A stretch of DNA of 64,000 nt from assembly GCA_030746555.1 (NCBI GenBank), contig JASLMK010000078.1:62001-126000 (forward strand), read 5' to 3'. The stretch is from Planctomycetota bacterium (lineage in GTDB: Bacteria > Planctomycetota > UBA1135 > GCA-002686595). Of the stretch, positions 20,739-29,265 are shown one piece after another; within the stretch, counting starts at the first letter, position 1; each line of letters opens with the position of its first letter. A program made the translations under genes and the position numbers. The notes beneath the pieces were generated by a model. It made no database searches. It had not been told where the DNA came from and saw only the letters and a program-made list of their open reading frames with translations.

Positions 20739-22178
20739 ATGACCATGACCCGATCCACGGGATCGAAGGGCTCGTTTTCGACCTTCGGCCTGTCCAAGAA
20801 CCTCCTGCGCGGCGTCACCGACGCCGGCTTCCAGAGTCCGCGCCCCATCCAGGCTCGGACCATCCCCGAGGCCCTGCGCGGTCGCGACGTCCTCGGCCTC
20901 GCCCAGACCGGCACGGGCAAGACCGCGGCCTTCGCCCTGCCGATCATCGAGCGGCTGGCCGCGAGTCGGGGTCGCAACCCGCGTGCCCTGATCCTCGCGC
21001 CCACGCGCGAGCTCGCCCTGCAGATCCACAGCGACATCGAGCAGCTCGCCCGCTACACGAACGTGCGCTCGACGACCGTCTTCGGCGGCGTCAAGGCCAC
21101 GGCCCAGGTGCGTGCGCTGCGCAAGCACCCCGACGTCGTCGTCGCCTGCCCTGGGCGCCTGTTGGACCTGTCGGGTAGCGGGGACGTGTGCCTGGACGGC
21201 ATCGAGGTCCTGGTCCTCGACGAGGCCGACCACATGCTCGACATGGGCTTCCTGCCCGACATCAAGCGCATCCTCGCCCGCCTCCCGGCTCGCCGCCAGA
21301 ACCTCCTGTTCTCGGCGACGATGCCCCGCGAGATCCGCTCCCTCACAAACAGCGTGCTCCGAGACCCCCACGTGGTCGAGCTGGCGCACTCCGCGCCGCT
21401 GGAGACCATCGACCATGCGCTCTATCCCGTGGCGCAGCAGCGCAAGACCGCCCTGTTGTTGAGCCTGCTGAGCGGCGAGGACTGCACGAGCGCCCTCGTC
21501 TTCCTGCGCACCAAGCACCGTGCACGGCGTCTGGCCCGTGACCTCGATCGGGAGGGGCTGCGCGCGGTCGCCCTGCAGGGCAACATGAGCCAGGCCCAGC
21601 GCCAGCGCGCCATGGAGGGATTTCGCAGCGGCCGCTACGACGTGCTCGTCGCCACCGACATCGCGGCGCGGGGCATCGACGTGGCGGGCGTCAGCCACGT
21701 CATCAACTTCGACATCCCCAACACGCCCGACGCCTACACCCACCGCATCGGTCGCACCGGGCGCGCCGAGCGCAGCGGCAGGGCCATCACCTTCGCCACC
21801 CACGAGGACTTCCCCGCCGTCAAGGCCATCGAGCGCAAGCTGAACATGCAGATCCCGCGCGTCAAGCTGCGCGAGTTCGGCGCAGATGGGTCACGGGGCT
21901 CCCGCCGGGGAGCGGCCGATTCGCGGCCGGCGTACTCGAAGGGAAGGCGCCGTTCCTCCTCATCGCACTGGACGAAGCGAGCGCGCAACGGGTCCGGCAC
22001 GAGCCGCCCCCACGGCTCCCGCAACGGTCGCGAGGACGACCGGGTGGCGAGCACGGCGGCTACCTTCGGCGCCGGGCTCGGCGGGAGCGCGGCCAAGGGG
22101 AGCGCGAACGGCCCGCAGCGCTCGGGCCGCGGACCGCGCTCCGCTCGAACGAGGGCGTACGGCCGCCGGAGCCGCTGA
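20739..22178 (+). CDS. DEAD-box ATP-dependent RNA helicase
   Basis: A 479-residue RhlE-like helicase that remodels RNA in ribosome assembly or cold adaptation. The Q motif and 'RPIQARTIPEAL' are followed by motif I 'AQTGTGKTAAF', Ia 'APTRELALQI', motif II 'LVLDEADHMLDMGF' and III 'LLFSATM'. In the second RecA domain are 'TDIAARGIDVAGVSHVINFD' and VI 'HRIGRTGRAERSG'. The last ~110 residues are a basic Arg/Ser/Gly-rich tail, as in RNA-binding extensions of this family. The ATG at 20739 is preferred (another ATG lies 6 bp later). The frame extends upstream 40 codons without similarity. Confidence 0.95.
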   Translation: MTMTRSTGSKGSFSTFGLSKNLLRGVTDAGFQSPRPIQARTIPEALRGRDVLGLAQTGTGKTAAFALPIIERLAASRGRNPRALILAPTRELALQIHSDIEQLARYTNVRSTTVFGGVKATAQVRALRKHPDVVVACPGRLLDLSGSGDVCLDGIEVLVLDEADHMLDMGFLPDIKRILARLPARRQNLLFSATMPREIRSLTNSVLRDPHVVELAHSAPLETIDHALYPVAQQRKTALLLSLLSGEDCTSALVFLRTKHRARRLARDLDREGLRAVALQGNMSQAQRQRAMEGFRSGRYDVLVATDIAARGIDVAGVSHVINFDIPNTPDAYTHRIGRTGRAERSGRAITFATHEDFPAVKAIERKLNMQIPRVKLREFGADGSRGSRRGAADSRPAYSKGRRRSSSSHWTKRARNGSGTSRPHGSRNGREDDRVASTAATFGAGLGGSAAKGSANGPQRSGRGPRSARTRAYGRRSR

Positions 22179-22370
22179 CGTCGCCGGCGCGATCGCGGGC
22201 GACGCCGAGGGGCCCATCGCAACCGCACGGGCGCTTCCTTCGGAACCCGCCCCCCGCGCCCGTGGTTGGAGGGCGTCTGGGAAGCCGTTCCCTGCAGGCC
22301 CGGCCTCGGTGACCTGGCGCGAGTACGCGCTCTCCCGCGCCGGGAGTACAATGGACGCACCCCAGCCGGC

Positions 22371-23177
22371 ATGGCCGCCTTCCGCCCCCTGATCCACACC
22401 GCGCTGACCGCCGTCCTGCTCGCGGCGGTGCCCGCCCTGACCGCGTCCGCCCAGGCCACGGCCGGATCGAGTGACGCCGGCGACGAGCCCGCCGATCACC
22501 GTGAGGAGGTCGCCACGCGGCTGGAGGAACTCGCCAAGCTGATCGGCAAGAGTGGCAAGGACGATCCGGGTGATGCGCGGGCGATCAGGTTGGTCCGCGA
22601 GCTGACCGGGGAGTACAGCCGCTCGGGATCCTCCGACCAGGCCGACATCCTGCGCGGCAGCGGTCGCGTGTTCCTCGCGCGCCGGCGCGCGAACAAGGAC
22701 GGCTCGAGGAACACGCGCCTGTTCCTGGAAGCCGCCAAGTCCCTCGGGATCATCGGGGCGGACGCCGACCGCCTGCTGCTCACGCAGATCGACAGCAAGC
22801 GCCACCGCGACGACCTCGCCCTCCAGAAGGAGCTGATCCTCGCGCTTGGGAAGACTCGCACGAAGCGGGCCCGAACCAGCCTCGTGAAGCTGTTGAAGGA
22901 CTACCGGCCGACCTTCATCGCGGCGGCGGCCACCGGCCTGGGACACTTCACCTTCGAGCCGTCCAAGGTGCGCAAGGACCTCTTCGAGGACCTCATGAAG
23001 GCCCTGCTGCAGGCGGAGGGCAACGCCCGGGGCCAGGACTCGACGGCCACGGCCATCTACAACGCGATGCGCGGCCCCACCAACAGTTCCATGCGGGCCC
23101 TCTCCGGCGGGAACGCCGGCAGCCCCAGCGCCTGGCAACGCTGGTGGAACAAGAACAAGCGCCGCGACTGGGACTGA
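22371..23177 (+). CDS. Secreted HEAT-repeat-like protein with C-terminal WxxWW motif
   Basis: 268 residues with a signal peptide ('MAAFRPLIHTALTAVLLAAVPALTASAQ'). The body is all-helical with HEAT/armadillo-like units ('SLGIIGADADRLLLTQIDS', 'TSLVKLLKDYRPTFIAAAATGLG'). The C-terminus is 'SAWQRWWNKNKRRDWD'. The same W-x-x-W-W motif occurs in two other HEAT proteins of this window. It probably acts as a protein-protein scaffold in the periplasm; the partner is unknown. The upstream frame extends 35 codons, but the signal peptide fixes the start. It is convergent with metF, with a 3-bp gap. Confidence 0.75.
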   Translation: MAAFRPLIHTALTAVLLAAVPALTASAQATAGSSDAGDEPADHREEVATRLEELAKLIGKSGKDDPGDARAIRLVRELTGEYSRSGSSDQADILRGSGRVFLARRRANKDGSRNTRLFLEAAKSLGIIGADADRLLLTQIDSKRHRDDLALQKELILALGKTRTKRARTSLVKLLKDYRPTFIAAAATGLGHFTFEPSKVRKDLFEDLMKALLQAEGNARGQDSTATAIYNAMRGPTNSSMRALSGGNAGSPSAWQRWWNKNKRRDWD

Positions 23178-23180
23178 CCC

Positions 23181-24041
23181 TCAGACGGCCGCCAGGACCG
23201 AGCGCGTGGCGTGGCTCTTGTTGAGCGTGTAGAAGTGCACGCCGGGAGCGCCCCCTTCCAGGAGCGCGCGGCACTGCAGGATCGCGTGCTCGATGCCGGT
23301 CGCCATGCACTTGGCGGCGTCGTCTCCGCAGCCCTCCAGGCGCTGCGCCAACTCCTCGGGGACCGTCGCTCCGCACATGGCGGTGAAGCGCTCGACCTGT
23401 GCCCGGTTGGTGATGGGCATGATGCCGGGGACGATGGGGACATCGATCCCCGCGGCCCGCGCCCGCTCGACGAAGCCGAAGTAGTGGGCGTTGTCGAAGA
23501 AGAGCTGGGTGATCAAGAAGCGCGCGCCGCATTCGACCTTGTGGCGGGTCCAGCGCAGGTCCGTGGCGGGATCGGCGGACTCGATGTGCCCCTCGGGGTA
23601 GCAGGCCCCTCCGATGTCCACGTCGTAGTTGTCCTCGAGGAACTCCACGAGCTCGCTCGCGTAGCCGAACCCGTCGGGAACGGGGTCGGCGGGCCTTCCG
23701 TCGGCGGGCGGGTCCCCGCGCAGGGCGAGGAGGTTCTCGACGCCGTTGGCGAGCAACAGCTGCATGTTCTCGCGGATGTCGTCCGTCGAGGTGTCGGCGC
23801 AGGTCAGGTGCGCCATGGCGGTGATCTCCAGGCTGCCCTGGATGCTCGTCACGCACTCCAGGGTCCTCTCTCTGGTCGACCCCCCCGCACCGCAGGTCAC
23901 CGAGACGAAGTCGGGAGCGAGGGCGTCCTTGAGGTCCGCGACGGTGGTGAGCAGCTTCCCGGCCCCCTCGGCGGTCTTGGGCGGGAAGAACTCGAAGCTG
24001 AAGACGGGCCGCCCGCCGCCGTAGATCTCGCTGATCCTCAC
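23181..24041 (-). CDS. metF: Methylenetetrahydrofolate reductase
   Basis: A cytosolic FAD enzyme that reduces 5,10-methylene-THF to 5-methyl-THF for methionine synthesis. The N-terminal 'FSFEFFPPKTAEGAGKL', 'FVSVTCGAGGSTRERTLE', 'LALRGDPPADGRP' and 'GGACYPEGHIES' are hallmark segments. 'KVECGARFLITQLFFDNAHY' and 'PGIMPITNRAQVERFTAMCG' also match. The GTG start at 24041 gives 286 residues and overlaps the upstream thioesterase stop as GTGA. It is thus the last gene of a ligase-creatininase-thioesterase-metF series, which is an unusual setting for metF. Confidence 0.96.
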   Translation of the reverse strand: MRISEIYGGGRPVFSFEFFPPKTAEGAGKLLTTVADLKDALAPDFVSVTCGAGGSTRERTLECVTSIQGSLEITAMAHLTCADTSTDDIRENMQLLLANGVENLLALRGDPPADGRPADPVPDGFGYASELVEFLEDNYDVDIGGACYPEGHIESADPATDLRWTRHKVECGARFLITQLFFDNAHYFGFVERARAAGIDVPIVPGIMPITNRAQVERFTAMCGATVPEELAQRLEGCGDDAAKCMATGIEHAILQCRALLEGGAPGVHFYTLNKSHATRSVLAAV

Positions 24042-24463
24042 GCCTCCACCTTCCGCTCCAGGATCTCCTCGAACTTGGTGCGGAAGGCCTCGGGCATCGC
24101 CTGCGTCCTCATCCCGTTCGCCTCGACGCACACGGTCGTCATGCGCGCGTCCACGCACACGCGACCGCCGATGCTGAAGACGTAGTGCAGTCCCAGGGAG
24201 GAGCGCCCCAGGCGAAAGGCCGTCACACGCACCGTCGGCGTGTCCCCGAAGCGCAAGGGGCTGCGGAAGTCAACGTCGGCGTGGACGAGCGGAAAGGCGA
24301 TGTTCTGCTCCGAGAGCAGGTCGTAGTAGCGCTCACCGACATGCTCCTCCCACACCTGCTCGAAGACGTCGTGAACGTAGTCGTAGATGCGGGGGAAGTA
24401 GACGATGCCGGCCGGATCCACGTGCCCGAAGCGCACCTGGATGGCGGTCTCGTAGGCGTTCAT
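24038..24463 (-). CDS. Acyl-CoA thioesterase, 4-hydroxybenzoyl-CoA thioesterase type (hotdog fold)
   Basis: 141 residues forming a single hotdog domain. 'VRFGHVDPAGIVYFPRIYDYVHDVFEQ' contains the catalytic Asp (D in 'HVDPAGIVYF') characteristic of the 4HBT/YbgC group. 'FRSPLRFGDTPTVRVTAFRLG' is the conserved central strand pair. It hydrolyses an aromatic or short acyl-CoA to the free acid and CoA in the cytosol. It overlaps both neighbours by 4 bp (ATGA and GTGA). The CoA ligase two genes upstream suggests both act on the same kind of acyl-CoA. Confidence 0.9.
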   Translation of the reverse strand: MNAYETAIQVRFGHVDPAGIVYFPRIYDYVHDVFEQVWEEHVGERYYDLLSEQNIAFPLVHADVDFRSPLRFGDTPTVRVTAFRLGRSSLGLHYVFSIGGRVCVDARMTTVCVEANGMRTQAMPEAFRTKFEEILERKVEA

Positions 24464-25224
24464 TCGAAGAGCTCCGGCCAGGTGTCCCTCACGGTCGCGG
24501 CGGTCAGCTCCGCGAGGCACCCGATCAGCTCCTCGCCTTCATCCGCGCTGGCGGAGGCGGGATCGCCGCAGTAGGCACGCTCGGCGCCCGCCTCCCGGAA
24601 GCTGGTTGCACCTTCGCGCATCTTCTCCAACAGCCCCACGGAGACCTCGGGCAGGTCACCTCGCTCATCCTCGCGCACGCCCGAAGGATCCGCCGCCAGG
24701 ACGATGCTCGACTCGTAGCGCCCGGCGTGGCAGTCGCCCCCGGCGAACTCCCCGCCGATGCTCTCGGCCCAGGCCCGGCGCGTGTTGTCGGCGAAGACGA
24801 CCCGGGCCTCGCCCTCGACGCGGCCCGGATGGTCGAGCGCGACGCCGCGCAGGATCTCGACGTGCTCGGGCTCGAGATGGCCGTTCACGAACACGATCCG
24901 GCGCACGCCGTCCTGTTCCAGGGAGAGCACGATGTCCTCGAGGATCGCCCACAGGGTGCCCGGGCGTAGGCTGACCTTGCCGGCGAAGCCCTCGGTCCAG
25001 CGGGTGATTCCATACGGCACGGCCGGCAGAACCATGGTGCGGAGCCCGGCCTCATCGAGCAGGCTCGCGGCGCGGCGCGCCTGGGCCACGGCGATCGTGA
25101 CATCGGTGTCCAGGGGCAGGTGCGGTCCGTGGGGCTCGGTGCTCCCGACCGGCAACAGCGCCACGGTGCCCTCACCGAACAGGGCCTCCGCCTCGGGCCA
25201 GGTTCGCTTCGCCAGGTCGGTCAT
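24460..25224 (-). CDS. Creatininase-family metal-dependent amidohydrolase
   Basis: 254 residues of the creatininase fold. The metal ligands and signature are 'VGSTEPHGPHLPLDTD' (Glu, His, Asp), 'FVNGHLEPEHVEI' and 'GDCHAGRYESSIVL' (His and Glu). Family members hydrolyse cyclic or formyl amides; examples are creatininase, the deformylase ArfB and the mycofactocin peptidase MftE. The exact substrate is not evident. In this operon, next to a benzoate-type CoA ligase and a thioesterase, removal of a formyl or amide group from an aromatic amine is conceivable, but this is inference only. It lies 23 bp downstream of the ligase gene. Confidence 0.88.
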   Translation of the reverse strand: MTDLAKRTWPEAEALFGEGTVALLPVGSTEPHGPHLPLDTDVTIAVAQARRAASLLDEAGLRTMVLPAVPYGITRWTEGFAGKVSLRPGTLWAILEDIVLSLEQDGVRRIVFVNGHLEPEHVEILRGVALDHPGRVEGEARVVFADNTRRAWAESIGGEFAGGDCHAGRYESSIVLAADPSGVREDERGDLPEVSVGLLEKMREGATSFREAGAERAYCGDPASASADEGEELIGCLAELTAATVRDTWPELFE

Positions 25225-25247
25225 CGTCGCCGGAGTATAGGGGCTGG

Positions 25248-26816
25248 CTACTTCAGCTGCGCCCGGGCGATCTTGCCCCGGTCGTTCTTGGGCAGCTCGT
25301 CGCGCCACTCGTACCAGCGCGGGTACTTGTAGGGGGCGAGGCGTTCCTTGAGGTGCGCGGTCAACGTCGCGGCCGTCTCCTCGTCGCCCGCGACGCCGGC
25401 CTCGGGCACGACGAAGGCCAGCGGCTTGACCATGCCGGCCTCGTCCTCGCGGCCGACGACGCAGACCTCCCGCACGGCCTCGTGGGAGAGCAGGGCGTTC
25501 TCGATCTCCAGGGGCGAGACCCAGATGCCGCTGACCTTGAGGAGGTCGTCGCTTCGACCCTCGTAGAAGAAGAGCCCTCCCTCCTCGCGACGGAAGATGT
25601 CGGCCGTCGTGCACCACTCGCCCTGGAAGGTCTCGCGGGACTTCTCCCGATCGCCCCAGTAGCACAGCGCCGTGGAGCCGCCGCGCACGCGCAGGCGACC
25701 GGGTTCGCCGTCGGGGACGTCCTCACCTTGCGGATCGACCACCTGCGCCTCGTAGCCGGGGACGATCCTGCCGAGGCTCCCGGGCACGACGTCGCCGGGG
25801 CGGTTGGAGATGTAGATGTGGAACATCTCCGCCGAGCCGATCCCGTCCAGGATCTCGACGCCGGTGCGCTCCATCCAACGCCGGTACAGCTCGGGCGGCA
25901 GCGCCTCTCCAGCCGAGAGGCAGACGCGCAGGCTCGAGAGGTCGACCGTGTCGCAGCGGGGCGAGGCCAGCATGTTGTTGAACATGGTGGGCACGCAGGT
26001 CAAGAGGCTCGGTCGGTAGCGCTCGATGTGATCGAAGAGTACGTCGGCGGTCGAGCGGTCGGGGAACAGCACCGCCGAGGCGCCGGCACGAAAGGGGAAC
26101 ATCAGGTTCGTCCCGGTCGCGTAGCCGAAGAACAGCTTGGGCACCGAGAGGCAGACGTCCCCCTCTTCGTAGCCGACCAGGCCCAGGGCGTAGTGCTCGG
26201 TGTTCCAGGCGAAGTCGGCGTGGGAGTGGACGCAGGCCTTGGGCTTGCCGGTGGACCCCGAGGTGAACAGCCAACCGGCGAGGTCGCCGGGGCCGGTGGG
26301 CTCGGTCTCGGCCTCGGGAGCGGTCGGGTCTTCCGCTTCCAGGGCGTCCTCCCAGGAGGTGAAGCCCCCCGTCTGCTCGCCCACGACCAGCACCTGTTCG
26401 CACCAGCGGGCCTGCTCGACCGCTCCCGCCAGCTCCCCGAGGGTGCTCTCGTGGGCGATGACGACGCGCGCCTTGGAGTAGGCGAGGTAGTGCTCGAGGT
26501 CGCCGCGTTTGAGGAGCGGGTTCACCATGGCGAAGACGGCCCCGGCGCGCAGGATGCCAAACCAGGCCTCGGCGAACTCGAAGCCGTCGGGGAGCAGGAG
26601 TAGCACGCGCTCCTCTGGGCGCACGCCCCGCCGGCGCAGGGCCGCGGCTGCCCGCCGGGAGCGGTCGACGAGCTCCGCGTAGGTCTTGGTCTGGTCGCCG
26701 CAGAGCAGCGCCGGCTTCTGCGCGCGCCCCGCCTCGAGGTTGTGGTCGAGGAAGTACTCGCAGAGGTTGAAGCGCTCCGGCCACGGCGGGAGGGCGGCGT
26801 GGAGGTCCTCGGACAT
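25248..26816 (-). CDS. Acyl-CoA synthetase of the benzoate-CoA ligase family
   Basis: 522 residues of the ANL superfamily, activating a carboxylic acid as acyl-AMP and then acyl-CoA. The ATP loop is 'LFTSGSTGKPKACVHSH'. A5 is 'DGIGSAEMFHIYISNRPGDVVPGSLG', where the 'SNRPG' segment is typical of benzoate/2-aminobenzoate-CoA ligases. The hinge is 'YEGRSDDLLKVSGIWVSPLEIE'. The catalytic lysine lies in 'LPKNDRGKIARAQLK'. The ATG at 26816 is the first sensible start. It heads a tight operon with a creatininase-like gene, a thioesterase and metF. Substrate is predicted as a benzoate or anthranilate-like acid from subfamily resemblance only. Confidence 0.9.
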   Translation of the reverse strand: MSEDLHAALPPWPERFNLCEYFLDHNLEAGRAQKPALLCGDQTKTYAELVDRSRRAAAALRRRGVRPEERVLLLLPDGFEFAEAWFGILRAGAVFAMVNPLLKRGDLEHYLAYSKARVVIAHESTLGELAGAVEQARWCEQVLVVGEQTGGFTSWEDALEAEDPTAPEAETEPTGPGDLAGWLFTSGSTGKPKACVHSHADFAWNTEHYALGLVGYEEGDVCLSVPKLFFGYATGTNLMFPFRAGASAVLFPDRSTADVLFDHIERYRPSLLTCVPTMFNNMLASPRCDTVDLSSLRVCLSAGEALPPELYRRWMERTGVEILDGIGSAEMFHIYISNRPGDVVPGSLGRIVPGYEAQVVDPQGEDVPDGEPGRLRVRGGSTALCYWGDREKSRETFQGEWCTTADIFRREEGGLFFYEGRSDDLLKVSGIWVSPLEIENALLSHEAVREVCVVGREDEAGMVKPLAFVVPEAGVAGDEETAATLTAHLKERLAPYKYPRWYEWRDELPKNDRGKIARAQLK

Positions 26817-27075
26817 CGTGCCAGAGGATAGGCGATCGGGCGGGTCCACGAGGGCGCCACGCCTGCCTCCGGCGACATTTCTTCTCGATTCCCCGGATCC
26901 CTCGGCGGGCGCTCCGGTTGCGCCGGTCGGACTGCGGACACGCCGCCTGGAGGTCCGCGGGGGCCCTCGGGGGCTCCCTTCCCCGGCTGCAAGCCGCGCG
27001 GTGCTACTCTGGTAGGTCCAGTCCGTCCGCGAGCGAGCCCGCTCACCCAAGACATCCTCCGAGAGGTCCCTTCCG

Positions 27076-27798
27076 ATGAGCTCCACTTCCATCGTCCCGA
27101 TCGTCTCCGCCGCCCTGGCCGGCACCGTCGCTGCCGTGGTCACCAGCGTCGTCCTCTCCACCGGAGAGGAGGGCGGCTCCCGTGTCGTCGACGGCGGGCC
27201 CGACCTGGACGCCTTGCGCGGAGAGGTCGAGGCCCTGCGGCTGGGCAATGAGGAGCTCGCCGGGCAGCTCGGTGAGCTGGAGATCTCGCTGGCCCTGGGT
27301 TCGCCTCGCGTCCCCGCGGACCTTCCCGATCTTGCCCAACTCCAGGAGCAGCTCGATCAGCTGATCGCGACCACGACCCAGGACGGCCCGGTCGTCGTCA
27401 CGGCCCAACTGCGCTCGGGGGTCACGGCGGTCTTGGACGAGATCAAGCTGAAGGAGGATCAGGAGCGGGAGCGGCGGCGCCAGGAGGCCCGCGAGCGGCG
27501 CATGGACCAGCAGATGGACCGCCTCTCCGAGCGCCTCGGCCTCGACTCGGTCCAGGCCGGTGACATGCGCACCATCCTGGTCGAGCAGGACCTCAAGCGC
27601 GAGGAGCTCTTCGCGGCCGCCCGTGAGTTCGGCGGCCGCGACGAGGTCCAGGGTCTCATGCAGGGATTGCGGGAGGAGACCCTCCAGTCCCTGGCCCAGG
27701 TCCTGACTCCCGAGCAGCTCGAGCAGTACAGAGAGCAGTCCACGGACCGCGACCGCCCAGGCCGCGGGCGCGGCGCCCGCCGCGGCGGCGGCAACTGA
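27076..27798 (+). CDS. Membrane-anchored coiled-coil protein, Spy/CpxP-like C-terminus
   Basis: 240 residues. An N-terminal hydrophobic segment ('IVPIVSAALAGTVAAVVTSVVL') anchors or exports the protein. A coiled coil follows ('LRGEVEALRLGNEELAGQLGEL'), then a charged helix 'RERRMDQQMDRLSERLGLD' and the motif 'LAQVLTPEQLEQYRE', reminiscent of the LTxxQ motif of Spy/CpxP periplasmic chaperones. The tail is Arg/Gly-rich. A paralogue with the same order lies at 45391-46143. The ATG is preceded by GAGAGG. The role is unknown; periplasmic stress or metal binding is a guess. Confidence 0.75.
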   Translation: MSSTSIVPIVSAALAGTVAAVVTSVVLSTGEEGGSRVVDGGPDLDALRGEVEALRLGNEELAGQLGELEISLALGSPRVPADLPDLAQLQEQLDQLIATTTQDGPVVVTAQLRSGVTAVLDEIKLKEDQERERRRQEARERRMDQQMDRLSERLGLDSVQAGDMRTILVEQDLKREELFAAAREFGGRDEVQGLMQGLREETLQSLAQVLTPEQLEQYREQSTDRDRPGRGRGARRGGGN

Positions 27799-27913
27799 CC
27801 CTCGCCTCCACGCCCCCGAACCTGCGGCACACCATTCGCCCTCGCCGGCCCGTTGCCGCCAATCCACCGGCCGCAGGCACGAGTCGGTCCAGGGCGGAGC
27901 GGATGCCCTAACC

Positions 27914-28198
27914 TCAGAGCAGGGTCGCGGCGATCTCGTCCCACTCCTCGGCGAGGGGCGAAGTGCTGGGCGGGCGGCCAGAGCGGTCGTACCAGTAGCG
28001 GGCGTTGGAGAGGTCGCCCTCCTTGCGGTGCAGGTAGGCGTGGACCCAGGCGGCCTCGGGGCCCTCGATGGCCTGCACGGTGCGGTGGGCGGCGTCCCAA
28101 TCGCCGCGCGCATCGAGGGCGAGGGCCGCGAGGGGACCGGAGACGGCGGGCGGCTCGCCACCCGCGGCCAAGGCCGCCTTGAACGCCTCGAGGTTCAA
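27914..28198 (-). CDS. Conserved small protein ('HAYLHRKEGDLSNARYWY' family)
   Basis: 94 residues with a TTG start that overlaps the stop of the upstream quinone oxidoreductase gene (TTGA). The C-terminal motif 'AAWVHAYLHRKEGDLSNARY' followed by 'WYDRSGR' recurs, as I recall, in small uncharacterised proteins across many phyla; it resembles a single TPR-like helical hairpin. No catalytic residues are obvious. Coupling to the oxidoreductase suggests co-expression, nothing more. Confidence 0.75.
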   Translation of the reverse strand: MNLEAFKAALAAGGEPPAVSGPLAALALDARGDWDAAHRTVQAIEGPEAAWVHAYLHRKEGDLSNARYWYDRSGRPPSTSPLAEEWDEIAATLL

Positions 28199-29184
28199 AG
28201 GCCCCCCTCGTCGGGAAGCAGCACCGTGGAGCCCACCGTCTCGCGGCCCTCCAGGGCGCGGTGGGCGTCGGCCGCCTCGCGCAAGGCGTAGCGCCGCTCC
28301 ACCCGGCAGCGGAGCACGCCGGAGGCGAGCAGGCCTGCGAGCTCCTCGTAGCAGGCCACAAGGTCGGCGCGCGCGGCGGTGTAGTCCATCAGGGAGGGGC
28401 GGGTGATGGTCAGGGAACCGCGCGCCGCCAGCTCACCCAGGGAGAACTCAGGCACTGGCCCCGAGGACTGGCCGAAGCTGACCATCATCCCCAAGGGACG
28501 CAGGCAGTCGAGGGAGCGGGTGAAGGTGGCGGCGCCGACGGAGTCGTAGACGACGTCGACGCCCACCCCGTCGGTCAGCTCCCGCACGCGCTCGGCGAAG
28601 TCCTCGCGGGTGTAGACGATCGGTTGGTCACAGCCGTCCTCCGCGGCGCGCTCCGCCTTCTCCTCGCTCCCCACGGTCCCGAGCACGCGCGCGCCGAGGT
28701 GCTTGCCCCACTGACAGATGAGCGACCCGACGCCGCCGGCCGCCGCGTGGACGAGGATCGTCTGGCCGGACCGAACCGGGTAGGTTCGACGCAACAGGTA
28801 GTGCGCCGTGAGCCCCTTGAGGATCGACCCCGCCGCCAGCTCGTCGTCGATCCCCTCCGGCAGCCTCAGCAGCCGGTCGGCGGGCAGGACGCGCGCCTCG
28901 CTGTAGGCGCCCAGGGGCCGGCAGGCGTAGGCCACCCGGTCGCCGACGGCCACCTCGCTCACGCCGCTGCCGACCGCTTCGACCACACCCGCCGCCTCCA
29001 CGCCCAGGACGAAGGGATGGGAGGGCGGCGGGTAGAGCGCCGTGCGGAAGTAGACGTCGATGTAGTTCAGCCCCACGGCCGTATGGCGCACGAGCGCCTC
29101 GCCAGGACCGGGCTCACCGGGCTCGCACGCCTCCCAACGCAGGACCTCGGGGCCGCCCGGTTCGTGTACTCGGATGCAGTGCAT
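28195..29184 (-). CDS. NADPH:quinone oxidoreductase (zeta-crystallin type, MDR superfamily)
   Basis: 329 residues of the zinc-free medium-chain dehydrogenase/reductase group. 'GLNYIDVYFRTALYP' and 'PFVLGVEAAGVVEAVG' are typical of the N-terminal catalytic domain. 'GQTILVHAAAGGVGSLICQWGKHLGARVLGTV' is the NADPH-binding Rossmann motif (AAxGGVG). The C-terminal half has 'VDVVYDSVGAATFTRSLDCL'. It reduces quinones or other enones in the cytosol with NADPH. It is divergent from the FG-GAP-like gene at 29266, with an 81-bp shared promoter region. Confidence 0.94.
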   Translation of the reverse strand: MHCIRVHEPGGPEVLRWEACEPGEPGPGEALVRHTAVGLNYIDVYFRTALYPPPSHPFVLGVEAAGVVEAVGSGVSEVAVGDRVAYACRPLGAYSEARVLPADRLLRLPEGIDDELAAGSILKGLTAHYLLRRTYPVRSGQTILVHAAAGGVGSLICQWGKHLGARVLGTVGSEEKAERAAEDGCDQPIVYTREDFAERVRELTDGVGVDVVYDSVGAATFTRSLDCLRPLGMMVSFGQSSGPVPEFSLGELAARGSLTITRPSLMDYTAARADLVACYEELAGLLASGVLRCRVERRYALREAADAHRALEGRETVGSTVLLPDEGGL

Positions 29185-29265
29185 GGGCTCCTCGCCCCCC
29201 CGCGGGCCCTGGTCCACCGGATCGGGGAGGGGGCAGTATGATTGCGTATCGGGCCCTCCTCCGCC

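Noticed and set aside
27821-27877. CCTGCGG / CCGCAGG inverted repeat between convergent genes as a terminator
   Set aside because: The loop is over 40 nt and there is no T-run, so it was not called.
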